The position numbers and the translations under genes are program-made. Of a stretch of DNA of 40,746 nucleotides, positions 22,064 through 31,986 are shown in pieces; the stretch's first letter is position 1, and each line of letters starts with the position of its first letter. The DNA is taken from the NCBI RefSeq assembly GCF_025465935.1, contig NZ_JANLNV010000039.1, positions 1-40,746 on the forward strand, read 5' to 3'. The DNA is from Pseudomonas sp. 7P_10.2_Bac1. GTDB lineage: Bacteria; Pseudomonadota; Gammaproteobacteria; Pseudomonadales; Pseudomonadaceae. The notes under the pieces are model-generated. The model was not told the DNA's origin and did not search any database. It saw only the letters and a program-made list of their open reading frames with translations.

Positions 22064-25000
22064 ATGAAAGTCCTTGTGTGTCAGGGACTCTTATTCGTTT
22101 TATTGATCTTGAGTTCGCCCTGCGTCATTGCGCAGCCGCAGTCGTTGCAGTTGCTGGGGCGTTCAAATGTCGAAGCCTACAACGTGGTACTTGAGGCTTC
22201 GGACTGGCAATGGCTGAAACAACACGGGGCCTTGCGGCTGGGTATTTCGGCGCCCGATTACGCGCCCTTTGACATGAGCGACAACGACCATGACTTTGAA
22301 GGGCTGACGGCCGATTACATGCAACTGCTGTCCGAGTTGCTGCACGTTAATGTCGAGGTCAAGCGGTATGCTTCAAGGCCGCTGGCGATCGATGCGCTCA
22401 AGCGCGGCGAACTGGATCTGCTCAGTAGCGCCAACGGTTTTGAAGCCCAAGATGGCCGACTAATATTGAGTCAGGCGTATGCCGACGATTCGCCAACGCT
22501 GGTCACCCGCAGCGGTACTCAACAAGCGTTGCCGGCTGACCTGGCAGGCAAGCGCCTGGCCATGCTCGATCACTATTTGCCACCCGGGGACGTCAGAGCG
22601 TTTTACCCCAATGCCCATTTGCAACTGTATCCATCGACGCTAAGTGCCATTGGTGCGGTTGCGTTCGGGCAGGCGGATGCGTACCTCGGGGACTTCATCA
22701 GTGCCAACTACCTGATCAACAAGAATTACCTCAACAATGTGCAGTTGGCCGATTTCTCGCGGATAGACGTCAGGCCTTTCTCGTTTGCCCTGGTGCGCAC
22801 GAACACCCGGCTGCTGCACATTATCAACACGGCACTGGCGGTGATTCCGGCCAGTGAACGAATGACTATCGGGCGACGCTGGAGCTCGGAGGGGACTCAG
22901 GTGGGAAGCCATTCACGGCTGAACCTGAGTTCGAGTGAGCAGCGCTGGCTAGACGAGCATCCGCGTCTGCGGGTGGCGATCAATGACCAATATCTGCCGC
23001 TATCGTTTGTTGACGAGCAGGGGAGCTTCAAGGGCGTAAGTGCGGACGTGCTATTTAATATCGGCGCTCGCACCGGCATCGAATTCAAGGTGGTCAAGGG
23101 CGACTCGGTACAAGACCTGATTAATCTGGTCAGCAGTGGCAAGGCTGATCTCATCGGGGCATTTACGCCGAGTGCTTATCGAGAATCACAGTTGCTGTTC
23201 ACCCGGCCTTACCTGACCACGCCTTTTGTGCTGGTGACACGAACCACCCCCCAAAGCCCTCGCACGCTGGACGAGATGGCTGAGCAGCGGCTGGTCCTGG
23301 TGCGAGGCAATATGTTGCGTGACTTCGTGCTGCGCCATTATCCGCGTATTCATCTGCTGGAAGCGGGAAGCGCGGTCGAAGCGATGACGATGGTGGCGCA
23401 AGGTAAGGCTGATGGAGCGATCAACGCCTTGATCAGTGCGCGCTATTTGATTTCTCGTCGATTCGCCGAGCAGTTGCAGATCACCAGCACCGTCGGGACT
23501 CAGCCCGCGCAGATCGGTTTCGCCACCGCCCGCGATGCGCCTGAACTGCACGCCATTCTGGACAAGGCATTGCTCAGTATTCCCCCTGAAGACATGGGTG
23601 TGCTGACCCATCGCTGGCGGGTTGATTCTCAAGAGGGTGAAAGCTACTGGCTGCGTAATCGGGCGGCCATTCTCCAAGGCTTTGCCCTTGCGGCTTTGCT
23701 GCTGGTAATCGCGGTGGGGTGGATCGCCTATTTACGTCGTAGTGTTGCCAAGCGCCAGCAATTGCTGGAACAAGTGCAAATTGCCAAACAGCAGGCAGAC
23801 GAGGCGAATCGCGCCAAGACGACGTTTTTGGCGACCATGAGCCACGAAATCCGTACGCCCATGAATGCGGTGATTGGGATGCTTGAGTTGGCGATGAAAA
23901 AAGCCGATCAGGGCGTCCTGGATCGTTTGGCGATCGAGGTGGCGTCGGGGGCTGCCCGTGAGTTGCTGGAATTGATTGGCGATATTCTGGATATCGCACG
24001 CATTGAGTCCGGCCATCTGTCGTTGAGCCCCAAGCGTGCCAATGTGCAGGGGCTGGTGAAGTCGGTCTTGCGCATGTTTGATGGCTTGGCGCGGCACAAA
24101 CATCTCAATCTTGTGTATGAGGAGAGCGCACAGGCATCGAATATCGAGGTCCTGATCGATCCGATGCGCTTCAAGCAAATTATTTCGAATGTCATCAGTA
24201 ATGCCATCAAGTTCACCGAACACGGCGAGATTCGTCTGACCTTGACCCAGCAACCCAGCATTGAGGACGCGCAGGTATCGATTGGCATACGGGTTGAAGA
24301 CACCGGTTCGGGGATTGACGAGCAGGATCTGCAGCGTCTGTTCAGTCCGTTTGTTCAAGCCAGCAATAACACACAATCAGCGCGCAGCGGTTCTGGGTTG
24401 GGGTTGGTAATTTGTCGCGCGTTGTGCGAAATGATGGGCGGCACCATTCATTTGAATAGCCAACCAGGCAAGGGGACTCAGGTAGATATCACGCTCAACG
24501 TGCCACGGCTCGAACCCGACACCGGGCCGGAGCATGCCGAAATTGACCGGGTGAATAATCCGGGCTCACTGAGTATTTTGATCGTGGATGACTACCCGGC
24601 CAACCGCATGCTCCTCGCCCAGCAGTTGAGTTACCTGGGGCACCGCGTGACCGATGCCGAGAACGGTGCTCAAGGCCTTGCGGCGTGGCGCATGGGGCGG
24701 TTCGAGGTGGTCATTACCGATTGCAATATGCCTGTGATGAATGGCTACGACTTGACCCGTGCCATCCGCGCCGACGAAACGGCCCGCACACATGACCCGT
24801 GCCTGGTCATCGGGCTGACCGCCAATGCACAGCCCGAGGAAATCGAGCGCTGCAAGCAGGCCGGAATGGATCAGTGCCTGTTCAAGCCCATCAGTCTGCA
24901 GGATTTGAGCGTGTGTCTGGCCGCCGGTGTGATGCATGGGGAACCCGTTGCAGATGACAGCAATGAAATTGATCTGGCTTATCTCAAGCAATTGGCCGAG

Positions 25001-25309
25001 AGCAATGAAGAGTTGGTTCCTGAGTTGCTGGGTAACCTTGCGACCAGTAACGAGCAGGACCTTTCGCGCCTGATGGAACTCTTTGTGAGCGATGATTTTC
25101 AGGGATTGGCCGCGCTGGCACACAGGATAAAGGGTGGGGTTTTGCTGGTGCGGGCCCACGCCTTGATACGCTGCTGCGAGCAACTTGAGGCGGTATGTGC
25201 CTCGGCCGATCCACAATTGATCACGCCCTGCGTGAATGCCCTGCATGCAGAGATGGAACGTTTTGCCGAGAGATTGGAACCGTATGTACTGAATCAGGAT
25301 ATACGCTGA
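22064..25309 (+). CDS. BvgS/EvgS-type unorthodox sensor kinase
   Basis: 1081 residues. Order: signal peptide (1-23, VIA-Q), two periplasmic solute-binding (Venus flytrap) domains (about 50-275 and 295-530), one transmembrane helix (about 534-556), a short coiled linker with no PAS domain, HisKA with His594 (MSHEIRTPMN), HATPase (NVISNAIKFTE, EDTGSGI, GSGLGLVICR), receiver with Asp886 (VITDCNMPVMNG) and Lys (LFKPIS), and Hpt with His1020 (AHRIKGG). All phosphorelay residues are present. It passes phosphate His-Asp-His-Asp to the regulator just upstream. The absence of a PAS domain separates it from Bordetella BvgS and makes it closer to EvgS/RocS. The ligand is unknown. Confidence 0.9.
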   Translation: MKVLVCQGLLFVLLILSSPCVIAQPQSLQLLGRSNVEAYNVVLEASDWQWLKQHGALRLGISAPDYAPFDMSDNDHDFEGLTADYMQLLSELLHVNVEVKRYASRPLAIDALKRGELDLLSSANGFEAQDGRLILSQAYADDSPTLVTRSGTQQALPADLAGKRLAMLDHYLPPGDVRAFYPNAHLQLYPSTLSAIGAVAFGQADAYLGDFISANYLINKNYLNNVQLADFSRIDVRPFSFALVRTNTRLLHIINTALAVIPASERMTIGRRWSSEGTQVGSHSRLNLSSSEQRWLDEHPRLRVAINDQYLPLSFVDEQGSFKGVSADVLFNIGARTGIEFKVVKGDSVQDLINLVSSGKADLIGAFTPSAYRESQLLFTRPYLTTPFVLVTRTTPQSPRTLDEMAEQRLVLVRGNMLRDFVLRHYPRIHLLEAGSAVEAMTMVAQGKADGAINALISARYLISRRFAEQLQITSTVGTQPAQIGFATARDAPELHAILDKALLSIPPEDMGVLTHRWRVDSQEGESYWLRNRAAILQGFALAALLLVIAVGWIAYLRRSVAKRQQLLEQVQIAKQQADEANRAKTTFLATMSHEIRTPMNAVIGMLELAMKKADQGVLDRLAIEVASGAARELLELIGDILDIARIESGHLSLSPKRANVQGLVKSVLRMFDGLARHKHLNLVYEESAQASNIEVLIDPMRFKQIISNVISNAIKFTEHGEIRLTLTQQPSIEDAQVSIGIRVEDTGSGIDEQDLQRLFSPFVQASNNTQSARSGSGLGLVICRALCEMMGGTIHLNSQPGKGTQVDITLNVPRLEPDTGPEHAEIDRVNNPGSLSILIVDDYPANRMLLAQQLSYLGHRVTDAENGAQGLAAWRMGRFEVVITDCNMPVMNGYDLTRAIRADETARTHDPCLVIGLTANAQPEEIERCKQAGMDQCLFKPISLQDLSVCLAAGVMHGEPVADDSNEIDLAYLKQLAESNEELVPELLGNLATSNEQDLSRLMELFVSDDFQGLAALAHRIKGGVLLVRAHALIRCCEQLEAVCASADPQLITPCVNALHAEMERFAERLEPYVLNQDIR

Positions 25310-25421
25310 CCTGCAGACAAACGGTGCCTTGAAATGTTCGAAAGCACACACATTAATCGTCAATACAGGCTGCTTTTGTTTAATGTTTAAACACGACAAC
25401 GTGTGATGACGGTTTACCACT

Positions 25422-25751
25422 ATGCCGAATAAGTCTTTACGAATACTGATTGCCGATCGGGATACCGAGCAGGCGTTGATCATAGAACGAGCGCTGAATC
25501 TGGCGGGGTATCACCGAGTGGCCCCTTTGCGAGGCACTGATGCATTGAGAGGGCTGCAAGACGCGAAAATCGATGAGTTTGACTTGCTCTTTATCAGTCA
25601 GGAAATGGTGGGGGGCGCGGCTGCCGATGCCGAGCAATACCATCGGGATAACGCCCAGTTTCGCCATATCCGTATCTACCAGGATGCTGATGTGCTGGCG
25701 GCCAATATTGAGGCGCTGATGAAGAACATCGACCCGCCCAAACGCCCTTGA
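25422..25751 (+). CDS. Small pseudo-receiver protein lacking the phospho-acceptor Asp
   Basis: 109 residues. The start SLRILIADRDTEQALIIERALNLAGYHRVAPLRGTDAL reads as strand 1, helix 1 and strand 2 of a receiver domain, with the acidic pair (ADRD). At strand 3 the phosphorylated Asp is replaced by Ser (DLLFISQEM instead of a D-x-x-M form). The middle appears shortened: IRIYQDADVLAANIEALMKNI looks like strand 5 and helix 5, with Gln where the conserved Lys would be. It cannot be phosphorylated in the normal way. It lies 112 bases after the sensor kinase on the same strand, so it may act as a decoy or adaptor for that relay (inference). The ribosome site is weak. Confidence 0.68.
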   Translation: MPNKSLRILIADRDTEQALIIERALNLAGYHRVAPLRGTDALRGLQDAKIDEFDLLFISQEMVGGAAADAEQYHRDNAQFRHIRIYQDADVLAANIEALMKNIDPPKRP

Positions 25752-25833
25752 GGCAAACACTTGTGTACCTCGCGGCAGGCACGCTAAGGTCGGATGCTTT
25801 CAAAACACAATCAGACCTCAGGGAAGTCGTGCA

Positions 25834-26319
25834 ATGTCGCAGGTTGTAATCGTACAAGCTAGTTATACAGACCCGGTTCACGCTCAGGCACTGCGAGATG
25901 TGTTGAATCACTACGCCCAAGACCCGATGGGTGGCGGCGAGGCATTGTCCGAGCAAGTGCTGCAGGCGTTGCCAGGCGAATTGGCCAAGCGAGCGCATGC
26001 ATTCAGCGTGTTGGCTTTCGTGGATGGCCAGGCTGCCGGGCTGATTAACTGTTTTGAAGGGTTCTCGACGTTTGCCGGTAAACCGCTGGTCAATGTGCAC
26101 GATGTTTCGGTTATCGATACTTACCGCGGCTTAGGGCTGAGCCAGAAAATGCTGGATAAGGTCGAGGCCATTGCTCGCGAACGCGGTTGCTGCAAGATCA
26201 CCCTCGAAGTTCTGGAAGGCAACCCGGTGGCGCAGGGCTCGTATCGCAAGTTTGGTTTTAGCGATGGGCAACTGGACCCGGATCACGGGCGCATGCTGTT
26301 CTGGAATAAAACGCTGTAG
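25834..26319 (+). CDS. GNAT N-acetyltransferase
   Basis: 161 residues from ATG 25834, with CAGGGAAG 9 bases upstream. The acetyl-CoA-binding motif A is VNVHDVSVIDTYRGLGLSQKMLDKVEAIARERG, followed by motif B-like LEVLEGNPVAQGSYRKFGF. This is a compact GNAT (Acetyltransf_1) with an N-terminal half that is specific (DPVHAQALRDVLNHYAQDPMGGGEAL). I recognise no characterised member and cannot give a substrate. It is separate from the phosphorelay genes and ends at a bidirectional terminator. Confidence 0.82.
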   Translation: MSQVVIVQASYTDPVHAQALRDVLNHYAQDPMGGGEALSEQVLQALPGELAKRAHAFSVLAFVDGQAAGLINCFEGFSTFAGKPLVNVHDVSVIDTYRGLGLSQKMLDKVEAIARERGCCKITLEVLEGNPVAQGSYRKFGFSDGQLDPDHGRMLFWNKTL

Positions 26320-26343
26320 CAGCCCGCGTTAACGGCGGTGCTG

Positions 26344-26382
26344 ACACACAAAAAGGGGCACTGAGTGCGCCCCTTTGTGTGT
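26344..26382. terminator. Bidirectional terminator between GNAT and cptA genes
   Basis: ACACACAAA..GGGGC pairs with GCCCCTTTGTGTGT (14 bp with a two-A bulge) around a short loop. A and T runs within the arms give a T-rich end on both strands. It lies between two convergent stops. Confidence 0.75.
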
Positions 26383-26385
26383 CTG

Positions 26386-28125
26386 CTAATTGATCGCGGC
26401 GGGTATCGGTGCCGGTTTGGGTTTGATCAAGCTGAAGTCGATCAAAGCTTTTTGCGGACGTGAATACGGATCTCCGATCAACTGCGGACGCACCACAAAC
26501 TCGTCACTCACCAGGCTTTTCTTGTCATCCAGTTCGTTGGCATTTAACCCGGCCAGGTCCGCCCAGGTATGGATGAACTGCGAGCTGCTATAGGGGCGAT
26601 CCAGATCGCTGGCGAAGTTCCATGCGTGGTCCTCACGCCATTTGGGGGAGGCCCAGGCCAGAAACGGAATGGTGTACATCGGCGCCGTGGGCTTTGCTTC
26701 GTTGCGCCCCAGTGTGGCGCGGCCCACTGAGTCGAACACGTCTTCACCATGATCGGACAAGTACAACAGAAAACCGTTAGGGTCGGTTTTCGCGAAGTCC
26801 TTGATCAGGCTCGACACCACAAAATCGTTGTACAGCACGGCATTGTCATAGCTGTTGTAGGTCGGCACCTGGTCATCGCTCAATCCAGCCGGAGCGCCGC
26901 TGCGGTCGGTGAACTTGTCGAACGTTGGCGGGTAACGGTACTGATAACTCATGTGCGTGCCCAGCAGGTGGATAACGATCAGTTTGCGAGGTGCGCTGTC
27001 GGCGAGAATCTTATTGAAGGGTTCAAGGACGTCGCCGTCATATTGGCGGGCGTTCTGGTTGCGATTGTTGTTGAGGTAAACCTGCTGGTCAGCCTGCTCG
27101 GAGAAGGTGGTGAGCATGGTGTTGCGCTTGGTCATGGTCTGCTGGTTGGTGATCCAGAAGGTCTTGTAACCCGCTTGTTTCATCACGCTGACCAGTGAAG
27201 GAGTGGTGAGATACAGGTCGGGGTTTTCTTCGTCGGCAAACGTCAGTACTTGTTGCAGTGCCTCGATGGTGTAGGGGCGCGGCGTGACGACGTTGTCGAA
27301 GATCGCCAGTTGATCACGCATTTTGTCCAGGTTAGGTGTGGTTTCTCGTGGGTAGCCATACAGGCTCATGCGCTGGCGGTTGGTGGATTCACCGATGACC
27401 AGTACAAGCGTTGTGGGTTGGCCCGCTTCATCGTCCGTGAGGTTGGTCAGCGGCGCGATTTTGCTGGTGCTGGCGAGCATGCCTTGCATGCTGTCCAGTT
27501 GTTGCAAATAGCGTCGATACGCTACAACCATCTGCCACGGCACCGCCGGTTCAATCCGGCTCTCGAAGCTTTCCAGCGCTGAGGCGAAGGTGTCGTGGCG
27601 CAGGGTTTGCTTGATCAACGGGTAGCCCACCACTGCCAGCAAGATTGCCATGGCCGCTGCCCAGGCTTGGGCGCGGGGCAAGTAGACCGGGCGCAGGCGA
27701 GTCCAGAGAAAGACTGCGAAAGCGCTATGGGCCAGAAAGGCCACTAGCATCCACCAGGCGAAGTATTGCGTCAGGTACTCGCCGGCTTCAGAGGTGTTCG
27801 ATTCGAACATGATGAAAATGACGCTTTGCGAAAACTCTTGCTGGTAGATAAAGAAATACCCAAGGCTGGCCATGGAGCAGGCCCATAGCACGACGCCGAT
27901 CACTGCCGCCATGAACCGTGTGCGGGCCGGGAATAGCAGCATCGGTGCCAGCCAGATGGCGCTCAGTACGAACGCTTGGCGAAATCCTGAAAAACCGGAG
28001 GTGCCCGTCAGTTGTACCAGCAGTTGAGTGATACCGGAAAAGTACCAGAAGAATAGAAACAACCAGCCCAAACCTGCCCAGTCAAACCCGTTCGCAGAGT
28101 CATTACTGCGTTTAAACAACCCCAT
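26386..28125 (-). CDS. cptA: Phosphoethanolamine transferase, CptA/EptC-like
   Basis: Inner-membrane enzyme of the alkaline-phosphatase/sulfatase fold that moves phosphoethanolamine from phosphatidylethanolamine to lipopolysaccharide core or lipid A. I use ATG 28125 (MGLFKRSNDSANGF) with GGAG 7 bases upstream; an in-frame GTG 5 codons earlier is less likely. The 579 residues have five N-terminal helices (to about 170) and a periplasmic domain. Nucleophile Thr248 lies in VIGESTNRQRMSLYGYPRETTPNLD; LSDHGEDVF holds zinc ligands and IHLLGTHMSYQYRYP another metal site. It matches CptA in length and in the GESTNR block. Effects on polymyxin response are possible but not shown. Confidence 0.85.
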   Translation of the reverse strand: MGLFKRSNDSANGFDWAGLGWLFLFFWYFSGITQLLVQLTGTSGFSGFRQAFVLSAIWLAPMLLFPARTRFMAAVIGVVLWACSMASLGYFFIYQQEFSQSVIFIMFESNTSEAGEYLTQYFAWWMLVAFLAHSAFAVFLWTRLRPVYLPRAQAWAAAMAILLAVVGYPLIKQTLRHDTFASALESFESRIEPAVPWQMVVAYRRYLQQLDSMQGMLASTSKIAPLTNLTDDEAGQPTTLVLVIGESTNRQRMSLYGYPRETTPNLDKMRDQLAIFDNVVTPRPYTIEALQQVLTFADEENPDLYLTTPSLVSVMKQAGYKTFWITNQQTMTKRNTMLTTFSEQADQQVYLNNNRNQNARQYDGDVLEPFNKILADSAPRKLIVIHLLGTHMSYQYRYPPTFDKFTDRSGAPAGLSDDQVPTYNSYDNAVLYNDFVVSSLIKDFAKTDPNGFLLYLSDHGEDVFDSVGRATLGRNEAKPTAPMYTIPFLAWASPKWREDHAWNFASDLDRPYSSSQFIHTWADLAGLNANELDDKKSLVSDEFVVRPQLIGDPYSRPQKALIDFSLIKPKPAPIPAAIN

Positions 28126-28547
28126 GCCGCACTCCAGCACATACCAACTTGAAGGTTGATGCCGTCATAGCCGGCCCAACTCGCGAGGGCCGCTTGTAAA
28201 TAAAGCCGCCACAAAGTGATTAATTGTCACGAAAGTGATGTGAAAACTTTGTCCGCGGAGCTGAGGCGTTGAATGCAGCAGGTTTGCCGGGGCGGGGTGG
28301 ATATTCACAGATTCTGTGGAGGTCACTGAAATTGCTCCAGCGACAGGTGGCTTTTGGCTCGATAAAGGGTTTTTAGGGGCAGATTGCGTTTCATCCGTCT
28401 GCTGAGCGTATTCAATGGGGAATCTGCCACGCCGCTTGTGCGAAACTATGCGCCATGCGATAGGACTAATCCTTAGCCGAGCACCTTAAGCCTTGCTGAA
28501 CTAAGGTGCTGTACACCTATTTATTTTGCCGTTGGGAGCAACAGTAC
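28126..28547. other. Intergenic region between cptA and gnd
   Basis: 422 bases with both divergent promoters. The notable item is a 9-bp inverted repeat AGCACCTTA / TAAGGTGCT at 28480-28510 with a 13-base spacer, ending 37 bases before gnd. The stretch AGTGATTAATTGTCACGAAAGTGATGTG near 28217 has short repeats of GTGA/TCAC. I see no gene here. Confidence 0.5.
28480..28510 (+). promoter_or_regulatory. Inverted repeat upstream of gnd
   Basis: AGCACCTTA and TAAGGTGCT are perfect inverse copies (9 bp) separated by 13 bases. In RNA it would be a stable hairpin in the gnd 5' region; in DNA it could be an operator. No regulator is assigned. Confidence 0.5.
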
Positions 28548-29528
28548 ATGCAGTTGGGAATTATTGGATTGGGCCGTATGGGCGGTAACATCGCACGGCG
28601 TCTGATGCTCAATGGGCATACCACCGTGGTTTTTGACCGCAATACCGATTTCGTCAGTGCTCTGGAGCAGGACGGCGCCACAGGCGTTGCTGACCTGCCC
28701 GCGCTGGTGGCTGGCCTGGCCAAGCCCCGTGCGGTATGGGTCATGCTGCCGTCTGGCGCGCCAACCGAGGACACGATCGATACCCTGAGCCAACTGCTCG
28801 ACGCCGATGACATCATCATCGATGGCGGTAACACCTTCTATAAAGACGATATTCGACGTTCCAAAGCGTTGGCTGAAAAAGGCATTCGTTATGTCGACGT
28901 CGGCACTTCGGGCGGCGTCTGGGGCCTGGAGCGCGGTTACTGCATGATGATCGGCGGTGACACGCAAGTGGTTCAACACCTGGACCCGCTGTTCGCGGCG
29001 CTGGCTCCGGGCCTGGGGAATATTCCGCGCACCAAGGACCGCGTGTCTGAAGACGATCGTGCCGAGCGCGGATATATCCACGCGGGGCCGGCGGGCGCAG
29101 GCCACTTCGTCAAAATGGTGCACAACGGTATCGAGTACGGCTTGATGCAGGCGTATGCCGAAGGCTTCAACCTGATGAAGATGAAAGGCGGCGAGAATCT
29201 GCCTGAAGATCAGCGTTTTGACCTGAACCTGGCTGATATCGCAGAAGTGTGGCGCCGTGGCAGCGTCGTGTCGTCCTGGTTGCTGGACCTGACCGCCGAT
29301 GCCCTGGCTGTAGATGCACCTCTGGATGGTTACTCCGGCGCCGTGGCAGACAGCGGTGAAGGCCGCTGGACCATTGAAGCCGCCATGGAGCAATCGACCC
29401 CGGTGCCTGTGTTGTCCAATGCCTTGTTTGCCCGTTACAGCTCACGCCAACAAAGCCTGTATGGCGACAAATTGTTGTCCGCCATGCGCTTTGGATTCGG
29501 TGGCCACGTGGAGACGCCTAAGAAATGA
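28548..29528 (+). CDS. gnd: 6-phosphogluconate dehydrogenase, short (GndA/YqeC) type
   Basis: Oxidatively decarboxylates 6-phosphogluconate to ribulose 5-phosphate. Start ATG 28548 ([19 protein letters not shown]) places the dinucleotide site GLGRMG at the N-terminus; the product has 326 residues. The family marks are [14 protein letters not shown], the [19 protein letters not shown] loop and catalytic [22 protein letters not shown] (Lys and Asn). At about 325 residues it belongs to the short form, often NAD-specific, unlike the 470-residue NADP enzyme. It overlaps zwf by 4 bases (ATGA) and so is translationally coupled in a gnd-zwf-HAD operon. Confidence 0.92.
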   Translation: MQLGIIGLGRMGGNIARRLMLNGHTTVVFDRNTDFVSALEQDGATGVADLPALVAGLAKPRAVWVMLPSGAPTEDTIDTLSQLLDADDIIIDGGNTFYKDDIRRSKALAEKGIRYVDVGTSGGVWGLERGYCMMIGGDTQVVQHLDPLFAALAPGLGNIPRTKDRVSEDDRAERGYIHAGPAGAGHFVKMVHNGIEYGLMQAYAEGFNLMKMKGGENLPEDQRFDLNLADIAEVWRRGSVVSSWLLDLTADALAVDAPLDGYSGAVADSGEGRWTIEAAMEQSTPVPVLSNALFARYSSRQQSLYGDKLLSAMRFGFGGHVETPKK

Positions 29529-31048
29529 CCGAACTGTCCAGCAAATCCAACGTTAAACCTGCGCCTCCTACCACGCTGTTTCTATTTGGGGCCCACGGTG
29601 ATCTGGTAAAGCGCTTGTTGATGCCAGCGCTTTACAACTTGACTCGAGACGGTTTGCTGGACGCTGGCTTGCGCATTGTGGGCGTTGACCACAATGCGAT
29701 CAGCGATGAAGGCTTTGCTAAAAAACTGGAAGACTTCATTCGCACAGAAGCCGCCAGCAAGGTCAGGCATCCTGATGGCCAAGGCTTGAATGCCGATTTG
29801 TGGAACCGCCTGGCGAAGAACATCAGCTATGTGCAGGGCGACTTTCTCGACGACAGTACCTATGAGGCGCTGGAAGAGAAGATTTGCGCCAGTGGTACTG
29901 GCAATGCGGTGTTCTATCTGGCGACTGCCCCGCGCTTTTTCAGCGATGTGGTGCAGCGACTGGGCGCCAGCGGGCTGCTCAAAGAAACCCCGGAGGCGTT
30001 TCGCCGGGTCGTGATTGAAAAACCTTTTGGCTCGGATGTCGACACCGCACAGGCGCTGAACGCTTGCCTGTTAAGTGTCATGAGCGAGAAGCAGATTTAT
30101 CGGATTGACCATTACCTGGGCAAGGAAACGGTCCAGAACATTTTGGTCAGCCGTTTTTCCAACGGGCTGTTCGAGGCCTTCTGGAATAACCATTACATAG
30201 ACCATGTGCAGATCACGGCCGCTGAAACGGTCGGGGTCGAGACCCGTGGCAGTTTTTATGAAAACACCGGCGCCTTGCGCGACATGTTGCCCAATCACCT
30301 GTTTCAGTTGCTGGCGATGGTGGCGATGGAGCCGCCTGCGGCGTTTGGAGCAGACGCGGTGCGCGGCGAAAAAGCCAAAGTAATTGGTGCGATTCGCCCG
30401 TGGTCGCTAGAAGATGCACGCAAGAACTCGGTCCGTGGTCAATACACCGCGGGCGAGTCGGCTGGTAAACCTGTGCCGGGCTATCGCGAAGAAAACAACG
30501 TGGCTGCTGACAGCACGACGGAAACGTTTGTTGCGCTCAAGGTGATGATCGACAACTGGCGCTGGGTCGGTGTGCCGTTTTATCTGCGTACCGGCAAGCG
30601 CATGAGTGCGCGTGACACTGAAATCGCGATCTGTTTTAAACCCGCACCCTATGCGCAATTTCGCGACACCGAAGTGGAGCGCTTGAAGCCCAACTATTTG
30701 CGTATCCGGATCCAGCCCAACGAAGGCATGTGGTTTGACTTGCAGGCCAAGCGCCCAGGGCCGGGTTTGAATATGTCCAATATCGAGTTGGGTTTTGCCT
30801 ATAAGGATTTTTTCGAAGTCCAGCCGTCGACTGGTTACGAGACATTGATTTATGACTGCCTGACGGGCGATCAAACCTTGTTTCAGCGAGCCGATAACAT
30901 CGAAAACGGCTGGCGGGGTGTGCAGCCTTTTCTGGATGCGTGGCGTGAACAGACTGACGTGCATCCCTACAAAGCCGGTGAGGACGGGCCGCAGGCGGCC
31001 AAGGACTTATTGGCTCGCGATGGCCGCGTATGGCTGAACATAGAATGA
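29525..31048 (+). CDS. zwf: Glucose-6-phosphate 1-dehydrogenase
   Basis: First enzyme of the oxidative pentose phosphate and Entner-Doudoroff routes, converting glucose 6-phosphate to 6-phosphogluconolactone. The 507 residues carry the N-terminal nucleotide fingerprint [21 protein letters not shown] (G-x-x-G-D-L form), the EKPFG block and the active-site signature [19 protein letters not shown] with the conserved Lys and His. ATG 29525 overlaps the gnd stop. Pseudomonas species often hold two zwf genes; this one sits in the gnd-zwf set, and the other would be beside edd/glk (outside this window). Confidence 0.95.
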   Translation: MTELSSKSNVKPAPPTTLFLFGAHGDLVKRLLMPALYNLTRDGLLDAGLRIVGVDHNAISDEGFAKKLEDFIRTEAASKVRHPDGQGLNADLWNRLAKNISYVQGDFLDDSTYEALEEKICASGTGNAVFYLATAPRFFSDVVQRLGASGLLKETPEAFRRVVIEKPFGSDVDTAQALNACLLSVMSEKQIYRIDHYLGKETVQNILVSRFSNGLFEAFWNNHYIDHVQITAAETVGVETRGSFYENTGALRDMLPNHLFQLLAMVAMEPPAAFGADAVRGEKAKVIGAIRPWSLEDARKNSVRGQYTAGESAGKPVPGYREENNVAADSTTETFVALKVMIDNWRWVGVPFYLRTGKRMSARDTEIAICFKPAPYAQFRDTEVERLKPNYLRIRIQPNEGMWFDLQAKRPGPGLNMSNIELGFAYKDFFEVQPSTGYETLIYDCLTGDQTLFQRADNIENGWRGVQPFLDAWREQTDVHPYKAGEDGPQAAKDLLARDGRVWLNIE

Positions 31049-31866
31049 GTACAGTGATGCACGAGCCGATTCAATTGGTGCTGTGTGACATGGACGGCAC
31101 GTTACTCAGCCCTGATCACACCATCAGCCCGCGGACGCTGGCTGCGGTCAAGGCGCTGCAGGCGGCGGGTGTTTACTTCTCGTTGGCCACTGGACGCCCG
31201 CCCAGAGGCATGCGCGATCAGGTCAAACAGCTGGGCATCGAGTTGCCAACAGCGGCCTTTAACGGCGGGATACTGGTGAACGCTGACGGCAGTTATTTGC
31301 AATCGTATCCAGTGCCGTGTGAGGCGGTCAAAGCGACGCTGGCGCTTCTGGACCAACATGACGTTGAAGTCTGGGTGTTCGCTGATGACCAATGGCTGTT
31401 GCGCGACCCCAATGGGCCGATGGTGGCTCAAGAGCACAATGCCTTGGGGTTCGCTCCACGGGTGGTGACGGATTTCGATGCGTATGTGCAACGCGTCGAC
31501 AAGATTGTGGCTGCCAGTCGCAATGCACAGTTGCTGGTCGAGCTTGAACAGCAGTTGCACGGTGTCTTGGGCGATCAGGCGCTGGCTAGTCGCTCACAGG
31601 CTTTTTATCTGGATATAACGGCCCCGCGTGCAAACAAGGGTGATGCCTTGGTGAGCCTGGCCGCTCTCTTGGAGGTGCCGCTGGGTAACACGATGGCGAT
31701 CGGGGATGGTGGCAATGACCCCGCGATGTTCAAGCGCGCCGGTCTGTCTGTTGCCATGGGCCAGGCAGGTGCCGAGATCCGTGACCAAGCCACGTACGTG
31801 ACTGGCACGAATCGGGAAGACGGGGCTGCGCTGGCACTTGAGCGGTTTGTCCTGAAGGCTGAATAG
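31045..31866 (+). CDS. Cof-type HAD phosphatase
   Basis: I choose ATG 31045 ([21 protein letters not shown]), which overlaps the zwf stop (ATGA); ATG 31057 is also possible. The product has 273 residues. The HAD motifs are I DMDGTLL, II SLATGRPP, III the Lys in NKGDALVSLA, and IV GDGGNDPAMFKRAG. This is subfamily IIB (Cof), with a cap domain between motifs II and III. Members dephosphorylate sugar phosphates and related compounds; being third in the gnd-zwf operon suggests a pentose or hexose phosphate substrate, which is inference. Confidence 0.87.
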   Translation: MSTVMHEPIQLVLCDMDGTLLSPDHTISPRTLAAVKALQAAGVYFSLATGRPPRGMRDQVKQLGIELPTAAFNGGILVNADGSYLQSYPVPCEAVKATLALLDQHDVEVWVFADDQWLLRDPNGPMVAQEHNALGFAPRVVTDFDAYVQRVDKIVAASRNAQLLVELEQQLHGVLGDQALASRSQAFYLDITAPRANKGDALVSLAALLEVPLGNTMAIGDGGNDPAMFKRAGLSVAMGQAGAEIRDQATYVTGTNREDGAALALERFVLKAE

Positions 31867-31986
31867 CCCTTTCGATACGCTACTTTGTCCGGTTTTTGGC
31901 GCAAACACGGTCTTTTTGGGCGAGCAGGGCTTGTTATAGTCGGCCGCTCATTGACTGGCGACAACGCCCTACAAAGGATTCAGGTT

